DNA of 64,000 bases from Meandrina meandrites (GCA_963693305.1 OY855903.1:54044650-54108649); one strand, 5' to 3'. Shown: positions 48,077 to 60,208, counted from the stretch's first letter. Notes: generated by a model not told the origin, from the sequence alone. Numbers and translations are program-made.

Positions 48077-48460
48077 ATCACCACGTGCTTCGACACGTTC
48101 CTGGATATCTTTAAGCAACTTGCGATAATGTCGTTGTTTCTTGAGTTTTTGGAATTCGTGAAGATAATCTTTCTTTCGTAATATTCAAACGATGTCCACC
48201 ATATCAGTAACGTCTTCATCCTTCCAATAAGATTTCCTTCCAGGACCAGCTTTCTTCTTCTTTGCCCGATCGGTTTTCCGAAGCTTGCTAAAATCAGGGT
48301 CGCTGTCTTCCTGGTCTTGTTCTTCGCCTTGCTCACTGTGATTTCCATAGCCAGCTATTGGAATGCTTTCGTCAAAGGGTTCTTCTTCGTTGGATGATAT
48401 ATCACCAACCTGCTCATCGGCGGAGGAAATTTCGTTGACATTCCTTCGCCAAGCCGCCAT
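48077..48460 (-). pseudogene. Myb/SANT-like gene, 5' part (split by Polinton)
   Basis: ATG at 48460 (MAAWRRNVNEISSADEQVGD), an acidic N-terminus, then KKKKAGPGRKSYWKDEDVTD. A TGA at 48187-48185 ends this frame. The continuing domain residues (EYYERKIIFTNSKNSRNND) appear in a second frame, and the last residues before the target site (QERVEARGDDV) return to the first. This copy therefore carries two frame changes besides the Polinton insertion. Its 3' half is at 26990-27677, and the codon phase at the AACGTC duplication is continuous between the halves. Confidence 0.6.
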
Positions 48461-49044
48461 GTTTTTACATCTGGCGGGAATTTCGCGGAAATGACATTCA
48501 ATGCGCATACTCCGTAAAGGGAATTCTTCCCAACTCCCCGCGGGAACGCAATCCCGCGGCAAATCCCGCTAAAAATAATTTATGAATTTTGTTTGGCACG
48601 GCAGAAGCGCGACGTTTGAATCACTGCCGTGCCAGAGTCGTGTGGCACGGAGCTTGTCGAACTAATTGATTTGCCGAACTTTGATTCAGACGCCGTACTT
48701 CTGCCGTTCTTTTGTCGAACTTAATTCCTGAATTTAGTTCGGCACGGCAGAAGCACGACGTCTGAACTGGGCCTAAGCTTCTTCCAAAATATTTTATGTA
48801 GACCCTCGATTCATTTCTTATATGTGTAAGTTTCTTTCTTTTCTATACAGGTTTCATAATAAAGTTGTTGTTGTTGATTCAATTGATGGTGTAAGATGAA
48901 ATCAAGTTTAAAATATGCGGAACAAATCTTGAAATGTAACGGCTCAATTATCCCTACCGGACATTTGTCTCTAAAGACTTTCATTTCGTTTAGAAAAAAA
49001 AAAGAAATCGCAGCCGTAAACGTTTAATAAAAATATTTCAATGA
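48461..49044. repeat. Short repeats with GGCACGGCAG inverted motifs; LINE tail
   Basis: 48597-48780 has repeated GGCACGGCAGAAGC(G/A)CGACGT with inverted CTGCCGTGCC, a MITE-like fold-back. 48849-48880 contains ATAAAGTTGTTGTTGTTGAT, a typical LINE 3' tail. The upstream part, 48461-48590, may hold the promoter of the broken SANT-like gene. Confidence 0.45.
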
Positions 49045-49448
49045 CAGGGTTGCCATGGTCAGGAAAAAGTAAGGGAATTTTGCAAAAAGTCAGGAAAAAT
49101 CTTAGTTCTTGTCAAAGTCAGTGAGAAGTCAGGGAATTTTACTTCAGTCATCAAGGAAGATGAAGGAGAGGCTTGAGAAAATGGTTCAGGAACTTGCTAC
49201 AGAAGCTGAAACCAAAAACAAAATGGATTTGTTTGTGAAGTCAAATGCCATGCGTTCAGAATTCCATTAAAAACGTAAAGAGATCGAAGATGAAGAGAAA
49301 AATATGAATGGTCTGCAGAAAAAGCTTAAGCAAATGTTAATTTGGACTTGGCTTATTTGATAATTCGCCTAATGTGAGGTCAGTGAAAATTGTTTGAGGT
49401 CAGTGAAAAGTCAGGGAATTTTGGGGGCTCTTATGAGTGGCAACCCTG
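49045..49448. mobile_element. MITE with CAGGGTTGCCA termini
   Basis: 404 bp bounded by inverted CAGGGTTGCCA / TGGCAACCCTG, termini typical of hAT-derived MITEs. The interior repeats GTCAGG(G/A)AATTTT several times near both ends. No clear target duplication is visible. Confidence 0.55.
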
Positions 49449-49612
49449 ATTGACATCAATTATTGTTCAATTCATTCGCACGGAACTCCTTTGCATCTTA
49501 TTTTATTTAGGAAATACCTCACCTGACCGAATGATTTATTGCGCAATTCATTCTCATTGCAACGTCTTCCCGGCAGTTTGAAATTAAATTTTTTGGTACA
49601 CTTTACTTGCAG

Positions 49613-50300
49613 GTTCTAAAAATGTTTGCTTCATTTGCTTAGAGGATTTTAATATACCATCCTCCGGCTGCTGTGGACAAACCGTCCACACTAAACGTGT
49701 ATCATGGTAAGACATATTGTAATTTACAATTCTAAAGTGCTTTGTAGGGTTCGTACCTAAACTGTACCTTTGATTTCATTTCGGTTAGATGACAAGAAAG
49801 ACAGAAACATCAAGTCAATGGCCAGCCCGTAGGAAGCAGTATCCCCTGCCTTCTGAAGAAGAAATAGTAGGGGATGAAATGCTCATGTGGCATTTAAGAG
49901 AAGTAAGAAGCGTTTTTAACAACATGTCTTGTTTTACAATCTAATCAGAAAACAAAGAACAGACAAGCTGATCTTTTGCCGACTGAATTAATCCGATAAT
50001 CGCTCCTTTTGTTGTTACAGGATAATCAGTTAATCGCTTTTTTTTTTTTGCTTTCGTTTCGATGTTGTCGGAATGGCACGAATCCAGAAGTTATCGATAT
50101 CCCAATAGTTGATATCCTAATCTCTCTTTTTTCCCCGTATTTTTGCAGGGAAAGACCCCCAAGAACTGAAGAAGAAAGGACATGCATTGCCTGTGTATGT
50201 TGCGTCACAAAGACATGATTTTGCGTTTAACATAAGAAGGATTGCAGCGTGCGTGTCGGAGATGTGCCACGGCAGTCCAAAACTGCCAACATTGTTTTAG
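49613..50300 (+). pseudogene. Possible remnants of a RING-like multi-exon gene
   Basis: Three exon-like pieces with splice signals. 49613-49706 lies between TTTACTTGCAG and GTAAGA and reads VCFICLEDF...GCCGQTVHTK, half of a RING finger. 49799-49902 lies after TTTCGGTTAG. About 50150-50300 follows TTTTTGCAG. Phases do not fit cleanly and the RING loses a Cys (an Arg follows HTK), so it is probably a degenerate copy. Confidence 0.3.
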
Positions 50301-51179
50301 ATTAATGAGGAAGTTTCGCACTATTATTATTATTACTATGGCTAACTTCTTATTGGTCTCGAACAGGTAGCTAAACTTACTTTTCAAAATGTTTTATTTG
50401 GAATAATATCAAATCAATGCCCTTCAATTAATTTACTCAATTACCTAATTATTATTGGAAAATTGTCTCTGTGGGACTGCAGAAGAAACCAAACACGCCC
50501 TAATATTCAAGGTTATCAGAACAAAATAGCTATTAAATATGTAACTTTTAGGATAATAAATAAGGACAATTTTTTTGAAAAGAAATGGATATTTACACCA
50601 CACATAATTTAGTAGGCTATCTAGATTTGCTGTCTTCTTTTCCTTTTATTTTACTTCTCTTTTTTTGTTCCTTTTCGCTTTTTTGCTGTTTAATCTTACT
50701 TTATTTTTGTTAAAGTCTAGTTACTGATGTACCGGTTTCACTTATTGTTAACTATTCTTATTCTGAATATCAATGTAACTGTAAGTTGTAAAACTGTCAA
50801 TAAAGAACACGTTTTAAAAAAAGTTTTGATCGCGTGACTAATGTTCAGTCAATGGTTGTAGTTTGCGTCCAATAAAACCGGCGTTGGCTGTAAATCACGA
50901 TACCAGCGCAATGTTGTAGACTGTCTGTCTTTGGCTATCAAAATAAAAAAAGAATACTTAGAGAATCTCTCGTCCGTGATACTGTAACGGTGCATACCCT
51001 GAAGCTTACAGTTGTTATTCCCTTAAAATTCCTGGTTCAATCTTCTGTGTTAATGAAGTAATTTCATATAGTTACTGTGACGGTTTTAGATCTAATTGTT
51101 TTCGATATATTTAATGGTTTGGGTATTGAATCAAAATAACGATAATTGGAGACATGACAAATGTTTCCTTAACAGAAAT
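50301..51179. other. No gene seen
   Basis: AT-rich; a possible 3' end with GTCAATAAAGAACAC at about 50795-50810. Nothing else supportable. Confidence 0.4.
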
Positions 51180-52191
51180 GTCAGAAATGTAGCTGCAAAA
51201 ATACTTTACTCGCCATCCTCTTTGGTGTTGCCCTTGTTAACTCCAAAAACGTCAGCTAAGAACTCTGCTCGAACTTCCTGGGGAAGTGATTTCAATTGCT
51301 CCAGCTTGCAGTTGCCTTTAAAGTGTCCAAAGCATCTGACATGTAGGGCATGATAAAAGGATTTGCTCAAAGCTTGGATGAGTGCTTCTCCTCCAATGCT
51401 TGGAAGAGTGCTTCTTCTCCATCTGTTCCGAAGGCAACCAATAAAGAGACCTCTTTTTCAAGCCCCACTAGGTTTTGAGACAAGGTCTTTCTTTGATGAA
51501 GCAACATTGGTCCAAGCATAAGTGAGGGTTTCCCCGTTTTCCTATCCTTTAACATCGGGTTCCGATAGGTTGTGACAGTCAAATGAAACTTCCCCAGGTT
51601 AAAGGTGGGATCTACTCCAAAGACAGCAAATTTTGCGAGATTAGCACAGAATCGAACCATGTTTCGCAGTTGCCAGTCAAATCCTAGGTTTGTACGAAGT
51701 TCGGGTCCTGTTACTTCTCTTATAAATGCGCTTTCCCGATTACCGAGCTGCTGCCTTTTGGAATTCATAAGTTCAAGTAGCATAGAATCAACCTCCTTTG
51801 TGGCCTTTAACAGTTGCAAAATTTAAAGAACTTAAAAACGTGAAAATGTTTCTCAGTAAGGTTTAATTTTAAATGCATAATACATACCCGGAATGACATA
51901 GAAGTACTTCTTCAGATCTGGCGAGGATTTGTTCTTGTAATAAAATCGTTTTAGATTATACATGACCCATTCTGTTGCCGGAACGACATCTTCGCCAAGC
52001 TGATACAAATCGCCCTCTTCCTCCATAGCACATCTATACTTGTGGAGCCCATTGTTCCACCAGGCTCCCATATCATCACTTTTGATGTCGTCCTCGTGTT
52101 TGAGATGTGTCCTGTCCACTAAAAATGTAACATTGTGTTGAATAGCACGAGGGGTGGTTTTGCAGAACTTTCCCTCTTGCAATGGCGCCAA
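51180..52191 (-). pseudogene. MULE-like transposase relic
   Basis: The first exon-like block, 52191-51890, has VTFLVDRTHLKHEDDIKSDD and MGAWWNNGLHKYR, ending at a GTATGT donor. The second block, 51819-51367, has FAVFGVDPTFNLGKFHLTV and VAFGTDGEEALFQAL, which fit the first two acidic motifs of MULE-type (Mutator-like) transposases. A third piece, near 51230-51340, has CFGHFKGNCKLEQL and AEFLADVFG in another frame. The pieces do not connect in one frame, so it is a relic. Family assignment is by recollection of cnidarian MULE-domain repeats. Confidence 0.5.
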
Positions 52192-52204
52192 TAATATTTC
52201 TATA

Positions 52205-52335
52205 GTCGCCCTGCAGCTTTGCTTGCAGTTAACATTTATTTACTGCCGTTTGCTTGCGGTTAGCATTTTACCCTGTAGTTTGCTTGCAGTTAACATTTAT
52301 CTACTGCAATTTGCTTGCGGTTAGCATTCATTTTG
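52205..52335. repeat. Two tandem units of about 66 bp
   Basis: GTTTGCTTGC(A/G)GTTA(A/G)CATT occurs four times over 130 bp, alternately followed by TATTTACTGC/TATCTACTGC and by TTACCC/CATTTT. Confidence 0.55.
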
Positions 52336-52827
52336 TGGTTGGGCGAGTATATGTTTTTCATTGTTGGCGGCCATGTTGACTTACCATGAAGTATATGCCC
52401 CTAGGGGTGACAACGGCTTATTAGTCCATTCGAAGGCAGGCGTTTCCTCATTGTTTTTCAGGTCTAAGTTGAAGGTTGCCTCGCTATCCGACAACTCTAT
52501 CGTCGTGCGGTTCATTCAGTTGAGCTATTAGCTAAGCTTTGAACACGTGCTGTGCACATACAAACCGTGTAGAACTTCCAACTTTTTAGGGTAGGGTGGG
52601 ACATCGATCAAGCACATTAAAAACCTGGCCGCGTGTAAGTTATTGGTAATTCAGGCTAAGTAGATTCTTTATTTGTTCTTAATTTCTATAAAGGAGATAT
52701 CACTGTTAATAAATAAATTTGTGCTTAGTCCTTAGATAGACAGTATACTCTGTACACTCACAACTGTATTACGTTTGTTTGTTTCTACGCTTGTATTCAT
52801 TCATTTCTCCATTTGCATTTTACCATT
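52336..52827. other. No gene seen
   Basis: No coding frame or repeat that I can support. Confidence 0.4.
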
Positions 52828-52895
52828 CGCCATCCGTCATCGGCCATCCGCCATCCGCCATCCGCCATCCGCCATCCGCCATCCGCCGCCATCCG
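52828..52895. repeat. GCCATCC microsatellite
   Basis: About eight tandem copies of the heptamer GCCATCC/CGCCATC with one GCCGCCATCC interruption. The open plus-strand frames across it only translate the repeat. Confidence 0.7.
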
Positions 52896-52980
52896 GTCAT
52901 CGTTTTACAGAGACCTCCTGGGAAACAACTCTCCAGACCGTTTTTAAACGCGTCTGCGAATGCTGGCGTCTATGGTCTAC

Positions 52981-53057
52981 CCTGCGAGTACAGCCGCCTC
53001 TTATCACTCCCGGCCAAACCGGCCGTGAGCGATGAGAGGCGGCTGTATTCGCAGGCT
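52981..53057. repeat. Long GC-rich hairpin
   Basis: CTGCGAGTACAGCCGCCTCT (from 52981) is complementary, with few mismatches, to AGAGGCGGCTGTATTCGCAG (ending about 53057). The stem continues to GGCC-AAA-CCGGCC at its centre: about 32 bp of stem with a short loop. Confidence 0.65.
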
Positions 53058-53902
53058 AGCTGGCGTCTGATTGAGCAGAAAAAATCCTTTGTATTATTCT
53101 GCCCAATCGGCGAACAATAACTTTAGAGTCGCTTTCGTGTGTTCTTACATGGCGTTTGTTTTATCGGCCATAATTTAGTTTTAATTTACACCAGAGAGCC
53201 AAAAAAGACGGGAAATTATTTCGGATGCCAGGTTGATTAAATAAGGTTATAATTCCGTCTTCAAATTCAAACGTTTCATACGGTTCGTTAGTGTGTCCAT
53301 GTCCAAAGCAACGATCTGGCAGTATAAAATCACGCGGCTCATCTCTCTCTTATTTTTCAAACTCTTTTGATTCTTTTATTTGGTGTGTTGGGAAGGTATT
53401 TAAAGAGATATAAAAACCAGTTTTACTCTATAAAATATTGGAATTGAATTAGGCTACCTTTTAATATATTACTTAATCCTTACTGCAATATCAGTCCGCT
53501 TTTTTGAAAAATCCATTGAAACTGGTCTAAAAACCAGTAATATACAAGAAAAAGAGAGGATGAAGTAAGGGAGTTGATCCCCCATATAGGCCTTCTTCCA
53601 AAGGTAATCCCTCTCAAGTTATTTTTAGACATGGTACACAGTTCACCCGCGGGTGTTAACGCGCGTTGCGTGGATATTCTCGCGTGTTTTTGAGGGATGA
53701 TCATAAACGCAATGGCAGGAAATGTGGTGTGAAAGTGGCTTGTATTCATTTTGTCGACGAACTAAATACAAAAACATTTCCATAAAATGATCAGAAGGCT
53801 AGGGGAATGCAAGGGTCAAACAAAACTATAAGCTGAGAAAACGTGGTGAGCTGACCGAGCTTAACCTAGAATTGTCGGGATGGAGTGCGAGTTAATTACA
53901 GT

Positions 53903-54314
53903 CGAACCCCTATTATATTAAGCGGCCATCCATTAAGCGGCCAGTTTCTTAAGTCCCAAAGCTATTGTCAGTATAATACTGTAAATAAAGCTCCTTTTAA
54001 ACGGCCACCTCTATTAAGCGACCGCGTTCATCTTTCTGCCGTCCCTTGAGCGTTCTTCTATTGTTTTCGTCCTTATTTAGCGGCCAGTAAGAATATAATA
54101 TACGATGTTTAGATTCATTTTCAAAAAACTCGAACAGTGACGCCTGATTAAATCATTCACAGGCCGTCTTCATGTGGTTCCGTTATTCCTTTTCACGCAA
54201 TTTTATGTTAAAATAACGCTACCTTTTCAAACGGCCTTATGCTAATTTCTGACGAACCCCTTTTAAGTGGCTAGTTGCCATTTTGCCGAGGGTGGCCGCT
54301 TAATAGGGGTTCTT
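53903..54314. mobile_element. MITE with GAACCCCTATTA termini
   Basis: Starts GAACCCCTATTATATTAAGC and ends with the inverse GGCCGCTTAATAGGGGTTC. Internally the TTAAGCGGCCA(G) motif recurs about six times in both orientations, giving the characteristic row of TAAGCGGCC blocks. No coding capacity. Confidence 0.6.
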
Positions 54315-54808
54315 CTCTAGTTCCGCATGCCCCGGCCGGAATAATCGTCAAACTAGCGACACTATGACTTACAGGTAAGTGAAATAAAAAGCAATTTTTA
54401 AAAAAACTCTGTGGCTATATGCCCGGCCGCCGGGCACGGTCTTAAATGGACTAAATGCCCGGTGGTCAGCATTTTTCAAAGAATTTCCACTGAAATGTTC
54501 TTTCGAACTTCTTGAGAGTATAAGATGTTTGTTTTTTTTTAAGAATGTCGAGCGATTCCAAAAACCATGATGGTTTTCTAGTTGACGAAATATCTCAACT
54601 TGGGTATACCATAAAATCGCTGTGTTCTTTTATTTTATTTTATTTGTGTTTATTCTAGCAACCAATAGAAATTTATAGCCCTGTGTGTTTAATATTCTCG
54701 CATAACCTTAACCCCTTGAATTCCCTAGGTACGTGTAAAGAAAACCCTAGCTATTTATTTCCTAAATGACCAATATTCTGATTATCCCGGATGTGTATCG
54801 ATCTCTTA

Positions 54809-55236
54809 CAGTCAAGCGCGTCGAACCGTAGCCACCCGGCTAAGTTTTTGAAGTCTTTTTGACAAGTTTTTGATTAGTTTGATGGCTTCCGGTTGCACAA
54901 CGGTTCATACGAACGATCTGTGAAACGTTCAGTTTCAACCGGTTTAACAAACCCAGAAGACTTGAAATTGAAAGTAAGGTCTCACAAAAATCTTTAAAGT
55001 GCATTTTCTGTACGAAAAGTTAAGTTTGACCAAATTTTTGTTGGCATAAAATTTATTTATCGCTCTGACGTTTGAAGACGAATCATGCAACGGTTGATAC
55101 CCCGCCTTCCATTTTCAAGACATTTGATTGGTAGTTTAAAGCAACCGGAAGCCGTAAAACTCATCAAAGTAATCAAAAACTTGTCAAAAGATGTCAAAAA
55201 CTTTGTCGGGTGGCTATGGTTCGACGCGCTTGACTG
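54809..55236. mobile_element. mariner/Tc1-type MITE with ~95-bp TIRs
   Basis: 428 bp bounded by CAGTCAAGCGCGTCGAACC and its inverse, flanked by TA on both sides (54807-54808 and 55237-55238). The TIRs run about 95 bp, to GGCTTCCGGTTGC, with scattered mismatches. It carries no transposase. Confidence 0.7.
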
Positions 55237-55395
55237 TAAAAGTAAACCAAATTTCTTGTTGGTACGGTAAATGTTGCTGGACAACTGTACAGGAACCCCG
55301 TAGACCAATCAGAATGCCGAATTCTTGTATTCACCTTTGGAAATTATGTTTATATTTTTAATTGATAAACTGTAAAGCGTTGCACCCATGAGCTA

Positions 55396-56198
55396 TTATT
55401 CCTCAGAAGCTGCTTTCATGTCGTAAATCTCTTGTAAAGGACCAGGAAATTCATATCCAAACAACTTGAAGTCCAGCTCATAAAACTGCCATAACTTGAA
55501 GATTTCTTCTCTGGTCAGACCTGAGTAATATTCCAACATGTATGGCCGGGACTTCGATGGGTGATACTCAGGAAAAGTTACAAATTTGTCGACGCCTATT
55601 TCCTTTAAAAAAAGAGGTGCTTCCTCGGCGAGGTTCTCAAAATGGCCAATGAAGTCGTAATCTATTTCACAGGGACAAATCTGCTCGTAGGAACGCCAGT
55701 GTTGGTTCATTGATATGGAAGAATGATTGAAGGAGAGAACGTACCTGACAAACCATGGAAAGTTCATGTTTTTTAACTCTTGGTCAGTGATATTCGGCTC
55801 AACCTTCTTCCGAAACCATCCGTCTCTCCTTATGACCTTATCCCGGTAAGCTGATAGAAGACGCGAAAATGGCTCTCGGACAAACATGGCTTTGTAGTAA
55901 GTATCGAGAATAGTCTTTCTCTCAGCTGGCGGATAATCAATGAGAAAAGAAAATAAACTTTTCTTGTGAGGGTAAACTCTCCGACCCGTACCGTTATGTC
56001 GCGCTTGATATAAAACTCCTTTCCAAGTGGTGCAGGAAACTTTGGGGATGAAACAGAACACAAGCTTCAGATCTTCCATAACAATGAAGCGAGTAAAGTG
56101 AGCCTGCTCGATAAAGTCAGGATTTGGTGGCTTGTTTTGGCATTGCTCCCGAAGAATCCTTTTTCGTTCTGCCAGCTTTGTTGCAAACCATGATGGAA
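55396..56198 (-). CDS. Carbohydrate sulfotransferase (CHST8-14 type), terminal exon
   Basis: Minus-strand exon after a TTTTTCAG acceptor (56199-56200), phase 1, ending TAA at 55396. It encodes WFATKLAERKRILREQC, the 5'-phosphosulfate loop FIPKVSCTTWK and the 3'-phosphate-binding segment FVREPFSRLLSAYRDK, then YDFIGHFENLAEEAPLFLKE. This is the Sulfotransfer_2 domain of Golgi chondroitin/dermatan/GalNAc 4-O-sulfotransferases, which transfer sulfate from PAPS to glycans. All visible PAPS-binding residues are intact. The membrane anchor is expected on an upstream exon, probably 60209-60502. Host gene, apparently functional. Confidence 0.85.
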
Positions 56199-57289
56199 CT
56201 GAAAAAGTATAATGTTCAATTTGATTAAGGTAATGTTAACTTATACTTAGAATATACTAACGCAGAGCTGCTCGTCGGAAAATTTAAATGAAACCCTAAA
56301 CGACACCAATCCCTTCGTGGCTCAAGTTTTCTTTGACCACCTAAAGGTACCATTTTTCGGTCTAGATTGAAAAAAAAAAACAAAAAAACAGTATCACAGC
56401 ATTTGCATAGCCTACTACGCTCGTCACGCGTCGGACTCTGACTTGGAAACAGGGATGTCAAAAAAATCAAGTTTATAAAATGTAGTTGAACAAGCATACC
56501 ATAAAGCTTATTTTAGCCCTTTCCTCCCCCCTCCCCAATCTCATTTATGCGCCGTCTTTTTTTCACAGCATTCTGCTAGTAATCTACAACACTACCTACA
56601 ATATACATTACACTACATCACTTATAACCAAAAAAATAATTTCATTTCATTACTTATAATTTTAATTACAGAAAATTCAATATCTAAAGGAAAAAAAAAT
56701 GTTACAATACAATACTAACTAATACCTGATTCACACCAACAAAACATGTTTAGTTAAACCAGGTTTAACAAAATGAACATCAGCACCAGACAACTGACAG
56801 ACTAAATTTTACATAGGGTTCACGTGTGTTCTAACTTGTGCTTTCATTGTGCCAAATTTGAAGTCGATAAACATCAGTCAGCAGCTTCCATGAAGAAAAC
56901 AGTTTTAAACCGTGTTTAACTAAACAACATTTAAACATGTTTAAGCTTTGGTGTGAATGGGGTATAAGTTCATTTCACACTTTCAAAAACACACATACAC
57001 CCGTTACGTCCTGATGCATGAATTATAAGTCAGTATTTTGGAGAAATTTGCCTGATTTCGCAGTATGATCGTATAGCTTATTCTGTGACTTTGCAATCTC
57101 TAGTTCAAGATTTGAATCCGTGCTTGGTGTAGCCTCTAATTAGAGGAGAGGAGGTGTTTTTACAACGACATGAATACAAATATGGTTTGGCGATAAGTAG
57201 TACATGACTGACAAATAACTCGTCTTCACAATTTAGCATTCCAAACATTGTTGTTTAGATTGTTTATATTGACTTTAAATTGCAGAGTC
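56199..57289. other. Sulfotransferase intron, no gene seen
   Basis: AT-rich intron sequence with A-runs (56370-56390, 56690-56700); no exon recognised. Confidence 0.5.
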
Positions 57290-58870
57290 ACATTATAACC
57301 TTAGCCCAGAATTATTTGGCAAAAATACAAGAGATTGAGATATGTTCAAGGGATTCGATTTCCTTTCCACAAAAAATGAACATGCTGGGGAAGGCAAAGC
57401 ACCAATTTTATTTAAAAAGTCGTTTGTCACAAGATACCTGTTTAATAGTTTGAATTGAAATTCGCGCAGCTTTGTATCGGAGGTGACACGATATGGTAAG
57501 CCAATCAAGGGTATCATTTATAAAATACCAACTGTATTTCTTTTCAGCAGATGGGGTAGTAGTAACTCTCTTTCAGAGTTCTTTATCAATAGCTTTTGAC
57601 ACAGCTTTATTGATCGGAGTCTTTTGCCCGTTTAAACTTAAAAATTTGCTCATGCAAACCTAATGCCTTTTTGTTAGAGTGAGAGGACCTTTTTAGTAAG
57701 TTTCTCCGCTTATTTGGCAGGGCGTTTATCTCGGATAAAAAGATCCAAGGGGATAAGGTTCAGCTCTCTCATTACATTTGCTTATTAACTCATTGTTTTC
57801 AGAGATTAGGTCTCGTATTCTTGGAATCCCCTCTTCTGCCAGTGTTTTAATAACACAGGTTTCCCGTCGATAGAAATGATTTTGTTGTTCCAAAGAATGG
57901 TTTCAAGCTTTGCATTAATATCATCAATAACCTCTTCCCATTGATTATTTGCCACTGAGCATTTAGCGAAGCTTTAAGAGAAGTTTACCTCCAATCGGTT
58001 TTAAGTAATTCAACAGAATCATCTTCCAGCCACTCGGTTCGTCACTGGCTAATTTCTTACAACAAATAATCCTCTGTGTCTAAATCATCGAATCCAGACG
58101 TGGAGCCTCTAGTCCTCCATTCTCAATATCGCCAACGAGAACAGAGCGCTTAACCTTGTCTTTGTCCTTCGAAATGAAGTCGAAAATGATTTTATTTACC
58201 TCTTTTAAAAACTCTTGATCAGAACAAATCATGCTCGCCCAATGCAGCAACAGGAATTATAAATGTCTTGACAATTTGAATTCTGCCAGTTATCGTCAGA
58301 TCTCCCCATCTCCAAATGTGTAATTTTTGTCTGATAGAAGTAACAATTTTGTCGAAATTCAACATTGGTTTGGCGCGTAGGTCGTATGTGAAATGAATTC
58401 TCGTAACTCAGTGTTTAACCTACTTTCAGCTGAGGATAACTATGTTGAAATCAATAAAATCGTTGACTCATTGTTATTTATTACTATGTTATTCACTGCT
58501 ATCTTTCTTATTATCTTTCTTTTTTCTTCTTTTTTTCTTTTCTTTAATGTAGATAAGGTATTACCATTTTGTAAATTTATTTATTTATTTATTTTTTCTT
58601 CTTCATTTTCTTCATCACCTCCCGCCGCGAATAGCTGGGCTAATTGCGGGAGGTGAAAAATATTGTAAACAATATGATTTTGAAAATAAAGTTGTTGTTG
58701 TTGTTTAACTTTTAGGTTTCTAATTTCAGTATCGCGTTTCGTAAAGGGTAATGCCCACCGCTGCCTAATAACAATACCTCGGACTTTTCATTATTAATTT
58801 TGTAGTCTGAGCATTCTTCAAAATCTTCTAAGTTCAGTTTTCTAATAACCTTGCTTCTTGCTCATAAAAT
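57290..58870 (-). mobile_element. Tx1/L1-like LINE fragment, interrupted
   Basis: Minus-strand RT-type segments lie in several frames. EDFEECSDYKINNEKSEVLLLG (about 58720-58840, quoted in part) is the post-catalytic block with the KxE motif. WGDLTITGRIQIVKTFIIP and KDKVKRSVLVGDIENGGL (about 58090-58330) are the thumb region. GLPYRVTSDTKLREFQFKLL (57293-57517) is the C-terminal block before the Zn knuckle. A plus-strand insertion with a TTGTTG tail (58390-58705) splits it. It is decayed and sits in the sulfotransferase intron. Confidence 0.6.
58390..58705 (+). mobile_element. LINE 3' end inserted in the Tx1-like fragment
   Basis: Plus-strand sequence ending GAAAATAAAGTTGTTGTTGT. It lies between two parts of the minus-strand Tx1-like RT (58360 and 58710). 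The short frame 58393-58656 has a hydrophobic, low-complexity reading only. It is the same type of tail as at 411-420 (reversed) and 48860. Confidence 0.5.
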
Positions 58871-59597
58871 GTCGGATTAGCAAAGGCGATAAAGAGCGTT
58901 TTCACTCACGAGACCAGAGGCCATGTTGCTTTACTAAAACAAGAGACGATTTTTGCACAAAAACAGAGTTTAATTCCGGGAGGAATGGTTGGTGCACCAA
59001 CATGGTCGCCTGTCTTTGTTTTGGAATGCCAATATGGCTGCCGTTACGTCATATGTAAACGCTCTACGGGGGCTTATTACTTCAGTTTTCTAGTGAGCCC
59101 CCACCTCGCCTTTTCTAAACGGACGCAAGGAAGCAAGGTTACACTTTTAAAATCAGTTATTCATCCACCACGTTCACTTTTTATCGATACGGTTTTGCGA
59201 AAATGTGTTACTAAACAGAACTTACATATTTCGAAGCTCACTTTATTTGTTTTATATGTACCCTAACTGATCTTGGTTTGAAATGAGCCCCCCCCCCCCC
59301 CCCCCTCCCGACCCCCGACCCCCTTAAAAAGTTTTCAAATAAGAAGTGCAAAGCGCTTTTATCGCATGTAAATATTGAATTTTGTTTCAGCCAATTTATG
59401 TTCAGTATCGTTTAATAAGCGTGCTTCCTCCAAACAAAGCTATCATTGCGTATAATGATAGCCCGAGGAACATTTTCATGTCTCTTGGTAACCCGGCAAG
59501 ATAACCATAACAATCTTAATGACTTTGTGAACCATGCAAGGACCACTTCAACAAACAAGAGCCAAGAGTAGCTGGATCTTTGTAAAGATCAGGATCA
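58871..59597. other. Intron sequence with a poly-C run
   Basis: No exon seen. About 20 C residues at 59288-59307. Confidence 0.45.
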
Positions 59598-59741
59598 AAT
59601 GCAAGGCTGATCGAACAGCTGTAAAAAGGTATATTTTACTTAGCCCAACATTTAGGTAAACAACACTATCCTTCATCAGCTGCATAAATATTGGGCGAAG
59701 TAAAATATACCTTTTTACAGCTGTTCGATCAGCCTTGCATT
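59598..59741. repeat. 50-bp-stem hairpin
   Basis: AATGCAAGGCTGATCGAACA and the following bases to about 59647 are complementary to 59690-59741, almost without mismatch, around a 42-nt loop. Long perfect stems like this fit a young fold-back element or a microRNA-like hairpin. Confidence 0.7.
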
Positions 59742-60208
59742 TTAAAGTTTCGGTATAACAATCTTACTCAGGCCTCGCGCACAGTGAAATATTTTTTTTG
59801 AACTATTTTCAAATGTATTCCGGCTTCATCAAGGAAGATAACGGTGAAATGAGCGTGATTAACTAAACGTAAAAGCCATTGAAAAGTGAATGCATGCCAC
59901 TTCCTTTCAGAATAAGTATGCGTATTATAATTTCCTCTTTCAAACAGCGACGACGGGTTTGTACTTTCGAATGGTAAATCAACATGCAAACGTTGAATAA
60001 ATATGGATTAATAAAGAAATGTCACTTTGTGTTGTTGAAAATGATCATTGGCTTTTCGAATGTGAACAACAGGTAAAGCTGTCCTAAGAGGAAAGTAACC
60101 GACCTCCTTTTCCTATATTCGGCTTTAACGTTTAATTTTAAGTGCATGCTCTCCTCTGTCGACAAGTGCAACCTTCGAGGCAAATGAACAATTCAGTCAG
60201 TTCTAGGA

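Noticed and set aside
54423..54445. TGCCCGGCCGCCGGGCA palindrome as a regulatory site
   Set aside because: A single short GC palindrome with no gene nearby; nothing supports a function.
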